This document shows positions 1 through 7,914 of a stretch of DNA of 40,736 nucleotides, in pieces (position 1 is the first letter of the stretch; each line of letters opens with the position of its first letter). Position numbers and translations under genes: made by a program. The notes below the pieces were generated by a model. That model worked only from the letters and a program-made list of their open reading frames with translations. It searched no databases and was not told the DNA's origin. Source of the stretch: Planctomycetales bacterium (GTDB taxonomy: Bacteria > Planctomycetota > Planctomycetia > Pirellulales > Thermoguttaceae); assembly GCA_007119795.1 (NCBI GenBank), contig SKOZ01000075.1, positions 1 to 40,736 of the forward strand, in the 5' to 3' direction.

Positions 1-3000
1 CCGCCGGCGCGGTCCACGGCTCGCTCCAAGCAGGGGCCTTGACGACGACGTTCACGGCGTCGCAGGGCCTGCTGCTGATGATCCCCAACATGTTCAAGAT
101 CGCCGGCGAGCTGACCGCCGCGGTCTTTCATGTCTCCGCCCGGACCGTGGCCACCCACGCGCTGTCGATTTTCGGCGACCACAGCGACGTGATGGCCTGC
201 CGGACCACGGGCTGGGCCCTGCTCTGCTCCAGCTCCGTGCAGGAGGCCCAGGACATGGCCATGATCGCCCACTCGGCGACGTTCGAGGCCCGCATTCCCT
301 TCCTCCATTTCTTCGACGGCTTCCGCACCTCGCACGAGGTGAACAAGATCGAGCAGCTCAGCGAAGAGGACGTCCGCTCCATGATCGACATGGAGCTGGT
401 CCAGGACCATCGCCGCCGGGCGCTGAGCCCCGACGAGCCCAAGCTCCGCGGCACGGCGCAGAACCCCGACGTTTTCTTCCAAGCGCGCGAGGCCTGCAAC
501 CGCTACTACGATGCCGCGCCGGGTATCGTCCAGGAGACCATGGACCGCTTCGCGGCCATGACCGGCCGGCAGTACCGCCTCTTCGATTACGAAGGGGCGG
601 CGGACGCCGAGCGGCTGATCGTGATCATGGGCTCCGCCTGCGGTGCGGTGAGCGAGGCCGTCCGCAAGCTGAACGCTGCGGGCGAGAAGGTCGGCGTGCT
701 CAAGATCCGCCTCTTCCGGCCCTTCGACGTGGCGGCCTGCGTGGCGGCGATTCCCGAGACGGTCAAGCACATCGCCACCATGGACCGCACCAAGGAGCCG
801 GGCGCTCCGGGCGAGCCGCTCTACGAGGATGTGATCACGGCGCTGGCCGAAGGGTGGAAGGCCCACACCGGCAGCGACGCGCTCCCGCGGGTCATTGGCG
901 GGCGCTACGGCCTCTCCTCGAAGGAGTTCACTCCCGCGATGGTCAAGGCCGCCTTCGATGAGCTCACCAAGGCGGAGCCCAAGCGGCACTTCACCGTGGG
1001 CATCGACGACGACGTCACCCACATCAGTCTCGCCTACGACCCGAGCTTCTCCACCGAGCCGGACGACGTGACCCGCGCCGTCTTCTTCGGCCTGGGCAGC
1101 GACGGCACGGTGGGGGCCAACAAGAACTCCGTGAAGATCGTCGGCGAGAACACCGACATGTACGCCCAGGGCTACTTCGTCTACGATTCGAAGAAGGCCG
1201 GGTCGGTGACCGTCTCGCACCTCCGCTTCAGCCCCCGCCCCATCGAGGGCGCCTACCTGGTCAGCCGGGCGAACTTCGTCGCCTGCCACCAGTCGCATTT
1301 CCCCGAACGGCTGGACATGCTCTCCATGGCCGAGCCGGGGGCCACCTTCCTGCTCAACACGCCGTACGGGCCGGACAAGGTCTGGGACACGCTCCCCATC
1401 GAGGTCCAGGAGCAGATTGTCAACAAGAGGCTCCGTTTCTTCGTGGTCGACGCCTATCGCGTGGCCCGCGAGGCCCAGATGGGCGTGCGGATCAATACGG
1501 TGATGCAGACCTGCTTCTTCAAGCTGGCGAACATCCTCCCCGAGGAGGAGGCCATCGCCCAGATCAAAGACGCCATCAAGAAGACCTACGGCGGCCGCGG
1601 CGAGACGATCCTCAACCGCAACTATGCCGCGGTCGACGGTGCCTTGGGCGGCATGGCCGAGGTGAAATATCCCCAAGAGGTCAGTTCCAAGCACCACCAG
1701 GTTCCGCCGGTGCCCGCCGACGCGCCGGATTTCGTCCGCAACGTGCTGGGCGTAATGATCGCCAACCGCGGCGACGAGGTGCCCGTCAGCGCCTTGCCGG
1801 CCGACGGCACCTTCCCCATGGGGACCACGAAATACGAGAAACGGAGCATTGCCCAGGAGATTCCCATCTGGGATGAAAAGCTCTGCATCCAGTGCGGCCA
1901 GTGCTCGCTGGTCTGCCCGCACGCCACGATCCGCATGAAGGCCTACGAGCCGGCCGTGCTGGCCGGCGCCCCGGAGGGCTTCGTCTCCACCGATTGGCGC
2001 GGCAAGGAGTATCCCGGCTGGAAGTATACCCTCCAGGTCGCTCCCGACGACTGCACCGGCTGCGGCGTGTGCGTGGACGTGTGCCCCGCGAAGGACAAGG
2101 AGGTCGCCAAACGGAAGGCGATCAACATGGAGCCCAAGCTGGAGCACCTCGAGCGGGAGCGGAAGAACTTCGACTTCTTCCTCACCATTCCCGATGTGGA
2201 CCGCCGCCAGGTGAAGGTCGAGACCGTCAAGGGTTCGCAGCTACTCCTGCCGCTCTTCGAGTTCAACGGCGCCTGCGCCGGCTGCGGCGAGACGCCCTAC
2301 GTCAAGCTGATCACGCAGTTCTTCGGCGACCGCATGCTCATCGGCAACGCCACGGGCTGCTCGTCGATCTATGGCGGCAATCTCCCCTGCACGCCGTACA
2401 CCACCACGCCCGAGGGTTACGGCCCGAGCTGGTCCAATTCGCTTTTCGAGGACACGGCCGAGTTCGGCGTGGGCTTCCGGCTGGCCCTCGACCAACAGCT
2501 CAAGGTGGCCCACGTGCTGCTGAAGCAGTTGGCGCCGCAGTTGGACGATGACCTGGTCCGCGAGCTCATCGAGGCCAACCAGGACGAGGACGAAGGGATC
2601 GCCGCCCAGCGGGCCCGCGTCCGGGCCCTGAGGGCCAAGCTCGCCGAGATCGGCAGCCCCGCCGCCAAGGACCTGGCGGCCCTCGCCGATACGCTGGTCC
2701 GCCGCAGCGTGTGGGCGTTCGGCGGCGACGGCTGGGCCTACGACATCGGTTTCGGCGGTCTCGACCACGTCTTCTCCATGGGCCGGGATATCAACGTCCT
2801 GGTGATGGACACCGAAATCTACTCGAACACGGGGGGGCAGGCCTCGAAGGCCACCCCGCGCGGTGCCATCGCCAAGTTCGCCGCCGGCGGCAAGCCGGGC
2901 GGCAAGAAAGACCTGGGGATGATCGCCATCTCCTACGGCAACGTCTTCGTGGGCCAGATCGCCCTGGGGGCCAACCCCCTGCACGCCTTGAAGACGATCC

Positions 3001-3419
3001 GGGCAGCCGAGTCCTACCGGGGGACATCGATCCTCATCGCCTATTCGACGTGCATCGGCCAGGGTATCGACATGAGCACCTCGATGACCCACCAGAAGGA
3101 GGCCGTAGCCTGCGGGTATTGGCCGCTGTACACATACGATCCGCGCAAGGCGGTCGCCGGGCAGCACCCCTTCAGCCTCGACAGCCGCAAGCCCACAGGC
3201 AGCTTCCGCGATTTCGCCATGAAGGAGGCGCGCTTCGCCATGCTGACCCGCTCCCGGCCGGAAGAGGCCGAGCGGCTCCAGCGGATGGCGCAGCAGGACA
3301 TCGACGCGCGTTGGCACTATTACGAGCAGTTCGCCGGTGTGGAGCGGCCCATCGCCCAAGGCGACGGCTGCAACGGCGAAAAGGCGGCCGAGCAGGCCGA
3401 GGAGGAGGTACAAGCATGA
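1..3419 (+). CDS. nifJ: Pyruvate:ferredoxin (flavodoxin) oxidoreductase, 5' end cut by the window
   Basis: This enzyme oxidatively decarboxylates pyruvate to acetyl-CoA and CO2 and passes electrons to ferredoxin or flavodoxin in the cytoplasm. The reading frame is already open at position 3 and reads AGAVHGSLQAGALTTTFTAS, so the TTG at 39 is an internal codon and the true start lies left of the window. By comparison with full-length single-chain enzymes about 65 residues are missing, including the conserved glutamate region just before AGAVHG. Visible parts in order are the rest of domain I, the CoA-binding and gamma regions, two 4Fe-4S ferredoxin motifs (CIQCGQCSLVCP from 1884 and CTGCGVCVDVCP from 2052), and the C-terminal thiamine diphosphate domain with CAGCGETP near 2275 and GDGWAYDIGFGGLDHV near 2725, followed by the SNTGGQASK motif. 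The stop overlaps the next gene by four bases (ATGA), so the two are translationally coupled. Identification is very secure. Confidence 0.97.
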   Translation, partial: AGAVHGSLQAGALTTTFTASQGLLLMIPNMFKIAGELTAAVFHVSARTVATHALSIFGDHSDVMACRTTGWALLCSSSVQEAQDMAMIAHSATFEARIPFLHFFDGFRTSHEVNKIEQLSEEDVRSMIDMELVQDHRRRALSPDEPKLRGTAQNPDVFFQAREACNRYYDAAPGIVQETMDRFAAMTGRQYRLFDYEGAADAERLIVIMGSACGAVSEAVRKLNAAGEKVGVLKIRLFRPFDVAACVAAIPETVKHIATMDRTKEPGAPGEPLYEDVITALAEGWKAHTGSDALPRVIGGRYGLSSKEFTPAMVKAAFDELTKAEPKRHFTVGIDDDVTHISLAYDPSFSTEPDDVTRAVFFGLGSDGTVGANKNSVKIVGENTDMYAQGYFVYDSKKAGSVTVSHLRFSPRPIEGAYLVSRANFVACHQSHFPERLDMLSMAEPGATFLLNTPYGPDKVWDTLPIEVQEQIVNKRLRFFVVDAYRVAREAQMGVRINTVMQTCFFKLANILPEEEAIAQIKDAIKKTYGGRGETILNRNYAAVDGALGGMAEVKYPQEVSSKHHQVPPVPADAPDFVRNVLGVMIANRGDEVPVSALPADGTFPMGTTKYEKRSIAQEIPIWDEKLCIQCGQCSLVCPHATIRMKAYEPAVLAGAPEGFVSTDWRGKEYPGWKYTLQVAPDDCTGCGVCVDVCPAKDKEVAKRKAINMEPKLEHLERERKNFDFFLTIPDVDRRQVKVETVKGSQLLLPLFEFNGACAGCGETPYVKLITQFFGDRMLIGNATGCSSIYGGNLPCTPYTTTPEGYGPSWSNSLFEDTAEFGVGFRLALDQQLKVAHVLLKQLAPQLDDDLVRELIEANQDEDEGIAAQRARVRALRAKLAEIGSPAAKDLAALADTLVRRSVWAFGGDGWAYDIGFGGLDHVFSMGRDINVLVMDTEIYSNTGGQASKATPRGAIAKFAAGGKPGGKKDLGMIAISYGNVFVGQIALGANPLHALKTIRAAESYRGTSILIAYSTCIGQGIDMSTSMTHQKEAVACGYWPLYTYDPRKAVAGQHPFSLDSRKPTGSFRDFAMKEARFAMLTRSRPEEAERLQRMAQQDIDARWHYYEQFAGVERPIAQGDGCNGEKAAEQAEEEVQA

Positions 3420-4423
3420 GTGTGGATCTCTCGACCAGGTACTTGGGATTGTCCCTCCGCGGACCCTTGATGGCTGCCGCCTGCCCGTTGACGATCGACC
3501 TCGACTGCCTCCGCCGCCTCGAGGCGGCGGGGGTCTCGGCCGCCGTGCTCGCCTCGCTGTTCGAGGAGCAGATCGTCCACGAGGAGGTGGCGCTGGTCGA
3601 GGCCCACGAGCGCCGCAGCCACCACTACGCCGAATCGCTGACCTACTTCCCCGAGCCCGGCGACTATCGCAGCGGCCCGGAAGAGTATCTCGCCTACATC
3701 GGCAAGGCCAAGAAGGCGGTGGGTATCCCCATTATCGCCAGCCTCAACGGCTCCTCGCGCGGCGGCTGGACCCGTTACGCGAAAATGATGGAAGAGGCCG
3801 GGGCCGACGCCCTGGAGTTGAACATCTACTTCGTCGCCGCCGACTGCGAGATGAGCGGCGCCGAAGTCGAGTCCCGGTACCTCGATCTGGTCGCCGCCGT
3901 CAAGCAGTCGGTCTCGATCCCCATGGCGGTGAAGGTGGGACCCTACTTCAGTTCCATGGCACACATGGGGAAGCGGCTTGCCGAGGCGGGGGCCGACGGC
4001 CTGGTCCTCTTCAACCGCTTCCTCCAGCCCGACATCGACCTGGACACGCTCGTGACCTCTCCGAAGGTCGAGCTGAGCACCTCCTTCGAGCTGCTCCTGC
4101 CGCTGCGCTGGATCGCGATCCTTCGCGGCCGCGTCCAAGCCTCGCTGGCGGCCACCAGCGGCATCCACTCCGCCGAGGACCTCGCCAAGATCCTCCTCGC
4201 CGGCGCCGACGTGGGCATGGTCGCCTCGGTCCTCTACCAGGAGGGCTGCGACAGCCTGGCCACCATCGTCGGCGGCCTGACGCGGTGGATGGAGGAAAAG
4301 GAGTACAGCTCGATCGCGCAGCTCAAGGGCTCGATGAGCCAGCAGAACTGTCCTGACCCCGCCGCCTTCGAGCGGGGCAACTACATGAAGGCCCTCACCT
4401 CCTTCGTCGGCGAGTTCAGCTAA
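3416..4423 (+). CDS. Dihydroorotate-dehydrogenase-like flavoprotein, PFOR partner
   Basis: The 335-residue product is a TIM-barrel protein of the dihydroorotate dehydrogenase superfamily. The N-terminus (DLSTRYLGLSLRGPLMAAA) gives the typical first strand and FMN-binding loop, and AVKVGPYFSS, GADGLVLFNRF and ATSGIHSAEDLAKILLAGADVGMVAS give the later FMN phosphate-binding strands. It starts at the ATG that overlaps the stop of the PFOR gene, preceded by a purine-rich GGAGGAGG. Related dihydroorotate-dehydrogenase-like genes are often found beside nifJ in anaerobes. That placement suggests an electron-transfer or accessory oxidoreductase role rather than pyrimidine synthesis, but the substrate cannot be told from the sequence. 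The pyrimidine enzyme itself remains an alternative. The gene is followed by a strong hairpin, so this is the end of the operon. Confidence 0.88.
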   Translation: MSVDLSTRYLGLSLRGPLMAAACPLTIDLDCLRRLEAAGVSAAVLASLFEEQIVHEEVALVEAHERRSHHYAESLTYFPEPGDYRSGPEEYLAYIGKAKKAVGIPIIASLNGSSRGGWTRYAKMMEEAGADALELNIYFVAADCEMSGAEVESRYLDLVAAVKQSVSIPMAVKVGPYFSSMAHMGKRLAEAGADGLVLFNRFLQPDIDLDTLVTSPKVELSTSFELLLPLRWIAILRGRVQASLAATSGIHSAEDLAKILLAGADVGMVASVLYQEGCDSLATIVGGLTRWMEEKEYSSIAQLKGSMSQQNCPDPAAFERGNYMKALTSFVGEFS

Positions 4424-4491
4424 CCGGGCGGTGCGGGTTTGCCCGTCCCCCCCGACAAGCAACCACCGGCTGCCAGCCGGGCCGAAACAGC

Positions 4492-4528
4492 AACGCCCGC
4501 GGCGAGCCTTTCGCTCGCCGCGGGCGTT
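4492..4528 (+). terminator. Strong hairpin terminator between convergent genes
   Basis: Sixteen perfectly paired bases (4492-4507 with 4513-4528, arms AACGCCCGCGGCGAGC and its complement) enclose a five-base CTTTC loop and are followed by TTCTTCAT. It lies 69 bases after the flavoprotein stop and 75 bases from the end of the converging ABM gene. The short U-rich tract on the plus side and the A-rich flank on the minus side suggest it could stop transcription from both directions. Confidence 0.8.
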
Positions 4529-4602
4529 CTTCATGCCCGTCGGCTCCCGGCGCAGGCTCCGCCGAGCGCGGCGAGACCCGCGGCACGGCGGCGCGCGATC
4601 CG

Positions 4603-4923
4603 CTACCCGCCCGCCTCGGCCGGAGCAAGAATCTGGAGGCCGACGCCCACCACGAGATGCTCAACGGCCTTGCGATAGTCGTTCATGTGGGGGGCGACCA
4701 GATGGGCCTCGAGGTCCGCGACGCTCTCCCACTTCTCGACCACGGTGACCACGTCGTCCCGGACCGGCGGCTGAAGGGGAATGCTCGTCGCCAGTTCGAC
4801 CATGGGACTGTACTCGATGCATCCCTTTTCGGCGCGGACGAGAGGAACGACCTTGGAAAACTCGGCAAGGAAGTCTTTCCGCTTGTCCTTGGCAATCTCG
4901 ATGGTGGCGATCACGCAGATCAT
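4603..4923 (-). CDS. Antibiotic biosynthesis monooxygenase (ABM/YgiN-like) family protein
   Basis: This 106-residue protein has the compact ferredoxin-like fold of the ABM family. MICVIATIEIAKDKRKDFLAEF forms the first strand and helix, RAEKGCIEYSP is the usual central strand motif, and VTVVEKWESVADLEAHLVAPHM is the conserved EXW...L..H signature. Members are usually dimers; some are quinol or heme monooxygenases and many are of unknown substrate. The length is normal for the family. Its ATG is nine bases after the stop of the upstream SecA-like gene on the same strand, so the two are probably cotranscribed, though no functional link between them is known to me. A small stress or quinone-metabolism enzyme is the best reading, and the substrate is not inferable. 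Confidence 0.85.
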   Translation of the reverse strand: MICVIATIEIAKDKRKDFLAEFSKVVPLVRAEKGCIEYSPMVELATSIPLQPPVRDDVVTVVEKWESVADLEAHLVAPHMNDYRKAVEHLVVGVGLQILAPAEAGG

Positions 4924-4932
4924 CGTGGCTCC

Positions 4933-6876
4933 CTAACCAGGGGTGTCGAGGTACGGGTCCTGGCCCATCTGGATCTGGACCTTCTTGCGCTGCTTCTCGA
5001 AGTACATCAGCGCCCGCCGGTCGCTGAAGTGGCGGCGTTCCACTCGCTTCTGCGCCTTTCGGAAGAGCTCCGCCGTCTGCCGCGCCGAGCCGTTGAGACC
5101 GGCGCCCAGAGCGTGGAGCTTGCGGGCCTTCTTCGGTCCCAGGCCCGCCAGCAAAAGGTCGTCGTCCAGGGCGAGATACTGGCGGTAGGTGCCGGGATCG
5201 CCCTGGCGGCCGCAACGGCCGATGAGCTGGCGGTCGATGCGGGCGGAGTCGTGCATCTCGGTGCAGATCACGTGCATTCCGCCGAGGCCCTTGACGCCCT
5301 CGCCGAGCTTGACGTCCGTTCCGCGGCCGGCCATGTTCGTGGAGACGGTGACCTTCCCACGTTGCCCGGCGCGGGCGACGATCTCTGCCTCTTCGGCGAT
5401 CTGGTGGGCGTTGAGCACCTGGTGGGCGATGCCCCGCTCCGTGAGCAGCCGGGAGAGATGCTCCGACTTGTCGATCGAGCGGGTGCCGATGAGGATCGGC
5501 CGCCCTTCGTCATGGACACGGGCCACCTCCTCGACGATTGCGGCCCACTTGGCCTCCGTATTTCCGAAGACTGCTGCCGCCAGGGCATGCCGCTGCATGG
5601 GGCGGTTCGTGGGGACCGGAATCACCTTGCAGCGGTAGATCTTCCGCAGCTCGCGGGCCGAGGCCGCCGCCGTGCCGGTCATACCGGCGAGGTTCTCGTA
5701 CCGCAGAAAGTAGTCTTGCACCGTCACCCGCGCCGCTTGGCCGGTGGCCACGGTGACCTCGACATCCTCCTTCGCCTCGACGGCCTGGTGGATGCCGTCG
5801 CGCCACTTCCGCCCCTCGGCGAGCCGGCCGGTGAACTCGTCGACGATGACCACCTCGCCGTCGCGGATCACGTATTGGCGGTCGCGGTGGTACTCGCGGT
5901 GGACCATGATGGCCCGCTCGATGTACTGGTAGATCAGGACCATGCCCACGGCATCCATGGCGGCGGGCTTGGGCAGGCTGCGGACCTTGCGGCGACCCTC
6001 GCGGGTGAGCTCGGCCCGCTTATGGTCGTGTTCGTACTCGTAATCGACGTCCTCCTCGAAATGCTCGACCACTTCGGCCGACCACCGATAGCACTCCACG
6101 GCCAGGCGCTCTTCTTCTGTGGGTAGGGCGCTGATGATCAGGGGGGTCCGCGCTTCGTCGATGAGGATGCTGTCGGCCTCGTCGACCAGGGCGAAGTACG
6201 GCTCGCGCTGCACGGGCTTCTCGTTCGTCTCGCTGCCGCCGCCGCCGAGCATGCCGCCGATCACGTCGCTCCGCCCCTCCCGGATGCGCCGCAGGAGGAG
6301 GCGGTCGCGGAGGAAGTCGAAGCCGAACTCCTTGGCCGTGCCGTAGGTCACGTCGCAGCCGTAGGCCTTCCGCCGCTGCGGCTGCTGCATCTGCGTCTCG
6401 ACCACGCCCACGGAGAGCCCCAGGGCCTCGTAGATGGGGCGCATCCAGTCGGCGTCCCGGCGGGCCAGGTAGTCGTTCACCGTAGCGAGCTGGGTTCCCT
6501 TGCCCGGCAGGGCGTAGAGGTACATCGGCAGCGTGGCGGTGAGCGTCTTCCCTTCCCCGGTCTGCATCTCCACGATCGAACGGTGGAACATGGCGATGCC
6601 GCCGATGAGCTGCACGTCGAAGTGCCGCATGGAAATGGTGCGGCGACCCGCTTCGCGGACCAGCGCGTAGGCCTCGGGCAAGAGGCGGACCAGCGGCTCC
6701 CCGCTCTTGGCGCGGTAGCGCAGCGAGAGGCTCCGCTTGCGGAGCTCGCCGCCGGAGAGCCGCATCAGCTCCGGTTCGTACGCGGTGATCCGCGGCACGA
6801 GTTGCCGCCAGCGGGAGAGCCGCCACGCGGTCAGCCCGCCGCCCAGTGCCCTCCACGAGCTCATCGGTCCGGTCAC
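4933..6876 (-). CDS. Short SecA-like ATPase lacking the C-terminal translocation domains
   Basis: The 647-residue product is clearly SecA-type. It has the DEAD motor domain NBD1 with MQTGEGKT (Walker A, residues about 104-111), LVDEADSILIDEARTPL (Walker B), a preprotein cross-linking domain at about 230-370 with VIVDEFTGRLAEGRKWRDG, and NBD2 with STNMAGRGTDVKL and IGRCGRQGDPG, which carries the arginine finger. Canonical SecA is about 830-900 residues. This protein ends just after the start of the helical scaffold (MYFEKQRKKVQIQM), so the two-helix finger, helical wing and zinc-binding tail are missing. The stop is clean and the motor motifs are intact, so it looks like a functional shortened paralogue rather than decay. 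A full-length housekeeping SecA is presumably elsewhere. The Met start is followed by a short basic stretch typical of a SecA N-terminus. It is the first gene of a pair with the ABM gene. Confidence 0.9.
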   Translation of the reverse strand: MTGPMSSWRALGGGLTAWRLSRWRQLVPRITAYEPELMRLSGGELRKRSLSLRYRAKSGEPLVRLLPEAYALVREAGRRTISMRHFDVQLIGGIAMFHRSIVEMQTGEGKTLTATLPMYLYALPGKGTQLATVNDYLARRDADWMRPIYEALGLSVGVVETQMQQPQRRKAYGCDVTYGTAKEFGFDFLRDRLLLRRIREGRSDVIGGMLGGGGSETNEKPVQREPYFALVDEADSILIDEARTPLIISALPTEEERLAVECYRWSAEVVEHFEEDVDYEYEHDHKRAELTREGRRKVRSLPKPAAMDAVGMVLIYQYIERAIMVHREYHRDRQYVIRDGEVVIVDEFTGRLAEGRKWRDGIHQAVEAKEDVEVTVATGQAARVTVQDYFLRYENLAGMTGTAAASARELRKIYRCKVIPVPTNRPMQRHALAAAVFGNTEAKWAAIVEEVARVHDEGRPILIGTRSIDKSEHLSRLLTERGIAHQVLNAHQIAEEAEIVARAGQRGKVTVSTNMAGRGTDVKLGEGVKGLGGMHVICTEMHDSARIDRQLIGRCGRQGDPGTYRQYLALDDDLLLAGLGPKKARKLHALGAGLNGSARQTAELFRKAQKRVERRHFSDRRALMYFEKQRKKVQIQMGQDPYLDTPG

Positions 6877-6954
6877 CCGATCCTTACCATTCGCCTGGTC
6901 GCATCACCCGCCGCCAACGGCATCCACGCATACACCTCGTACACCCCCTATTCC

Positions 6955-6960
6955 ATTATA
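6955..6960 (-). promoter_or_regulatory. Candidate -10 box for the SecA-like gene
   Basis: On the minus strand the sequence reads CAGTATAATGG, a perfect TATAAT in otherwise GC-rich DNA, 79 bases upstream of the SecA-like start. No good -35 hexamer is visible at 16-18 bases (CAGGAG at 17), so only the -10 element is proposed. Confidence 0.5.
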
Positions 6961-7029
6961 CTGCCCCGATCGCCCTTCTCCTGGCCACCCGCGGCCACCC
7001 GCGTCGATCGCTAAAGCCGCCTCCCGGAA

Positions 7030-7073
7030 AAGACAAGGGCCCGGTGCGCTCGTGCCCATCGCACCGGGCCTTT
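7030..7073 (-). terminator. Rho-independent terminator after tRNA-Cys
   Basis: On the minus strand GCCCGGTGCG pairs with CGCACCGGGC (arms 7060-7069 and 7039-7048) around an eleven-base loop, and the hairpin is followed by CCTTGTCTTTT. It begins about 24 bases past the 3' end of tRNA-Cys, which fits the end of a tRNA transcription unit. Confidence 0.75.
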
Positions 7074-7092
7074 CCATGCAGCCACGCCCAAA

Positions 7093-7164
7093 AGGCGCCG
7101 CCCGGATTCGAACCGGGGATGGCGGATTTGCAATCCGCTGCCTTAGCCGCTTGGCTACGGCGCC
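7093..7164 (-). tRNA. tRNA-Cys (anticodon GCA)
   Basis: The minus strand folds as a complete cloverleaf. The acceptor is GGCGCCG paired with CGGCGCC (7 of 7), the anticodon stem-loop is CGGATTGCAAATCCG with anticodon GCA, and the T arm is CCGGTTCGAATCCGG. The discriminator base is U73 (A at 7093 on the plus strand), the identity base expected for bacterial tRNA-Cys. CCA is not encoded. It lies 188 bases downstream of the initiator tRNA on the same strand. Confidence 0.97.
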
Positions 7165-7352
7165 GCTTACCCCACTCTCCGGGGACCACCGCTTCACCGG
7201 GCCGCATACCACTGTGCCATCGCGCCCGCAACCGATAGCCCGCATACTATTTACGACAAGCCCCTTATGCCGCAGAGCCGCAGGCACTGAGACCCCTATC
7301 GGCTTCAACCAGCGGGCATCTAAAGCCAGATTCGGCAAGAGATTAGAGAAAA

Positions 7353-7426
<74 letters not shown>

Positions 7427-7430
7427 CCAT

Positions 7431-7477
7431 GGTGTCGGCCTCTTGTGGGTCGTTCCCTACAAGGGCCACCCGACACC
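7431..7477 (-). other. Long hairpin in the leader of the initiator tRNA
   Basis: GGTGTCGG at 7431-7438 pairs perfectly with CCGACACC at 7470-7477, and inside it CTTGT at 7442-7446 pairs with ACAAG at 7459-7463 with further G:C and G:U pairs. The structure ends four bases before the 5' end of the mature initiator tRNA. It could aid 5' processing or act as a plus-strand stop; there is no U tract. Confidence 0.55.
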
Positions 7478-7481
7478 GCTT

Positions 7482-7509
7482 ATTCTATCAAGTTTTCGTC
7501 AGGCGTCCA
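7482..7509 (-). promoter_or_regulatory. Candidate promoter of the tRNA unit
   Basis: The minus strand has TGGACG (7504-7509) and TAGAAT (7482-7487) separated by 16 bases, resembling -35 and -10 boxes at four and five of six consensus positions. The predicted start falls near 7475, about 50 bases before mature tRNA-fMet. Position relative to the tRNA is the main support. Confidence 0.4.
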
Positions 7510-7715
7510 GCCGATCGTGAAGGATCTGCCCGGAAGTCGTCGAAATGACTGCCGCAACGGGGCGCCTCGGCTGTCTTCTCTTGGCCGAATCCCACGAACC
7601 GGGCTGGCATGGGATGACTCCATCGAGGGGGTGGCGGGGCATCATTCCCCCCCATCAACCCTCCATGACTCCGCTGCGCTCCCTCTCAGGAAAGGTAACC
7701 GTTCACGAGCTGGCC

Positions 7716-7911
7716 GGGGACTGGTCCATTATTCGGCCAATAGACAATAGACCCTGTCTTTAGCGACCACCGATGCCCGAAAAATGGACCGGTCCCCTTC
7801 CCTGCCGCGGCGTACCGGGCGAAGGGACAGTCCCATTTTCGCGGCCGAATAGGGCCGTCCACGAGGAATACTCTCTAGGCCGCGAAAATCGGGACAGTCC
7901 CCCGTGGACGG
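7716..7911. repeat. Cluster of four alternating palindromic repeats
   Basis: A motif close to GGGGACtGtCCCATTTTTCG occurs four times in alternating orientation: 7716-7738 (+), 7775-7797 (-), 7823-7846 (+) and 7878-7903 (-). Each copy carries its own small palindrome (GGGACAGTCCC or GGACCGGTCC). The last two copies pair over about 22 bases with one mismatch and one bulge. A further pair, CCGTCCACG at 7855-7863 and CGTGGACGG at 7903-7911, interleaves with them. The cluster abuts the gatA stop and may serve as its 3' structure. The preceding 7510-7715 shows no gene or clear element. Confidence 0.75.
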
Positions 7912-7914
7912 TTA

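Noticed and set aside
39..41. TTG as start of the pyruvate:ferredoxin oxidoreductase
   Set aside because: Conserved PFOR sequence (AGAVHGSLQAGAL) continues upstream to the window edge, so the TTG is an internal leucine codon.
7445..7763. Small open frames between tRNA-fMet and gatA
   Set aside because: They overlap the tRNA promoter and the palindromic repeats and show no ribosome binding site or protein-like composition.
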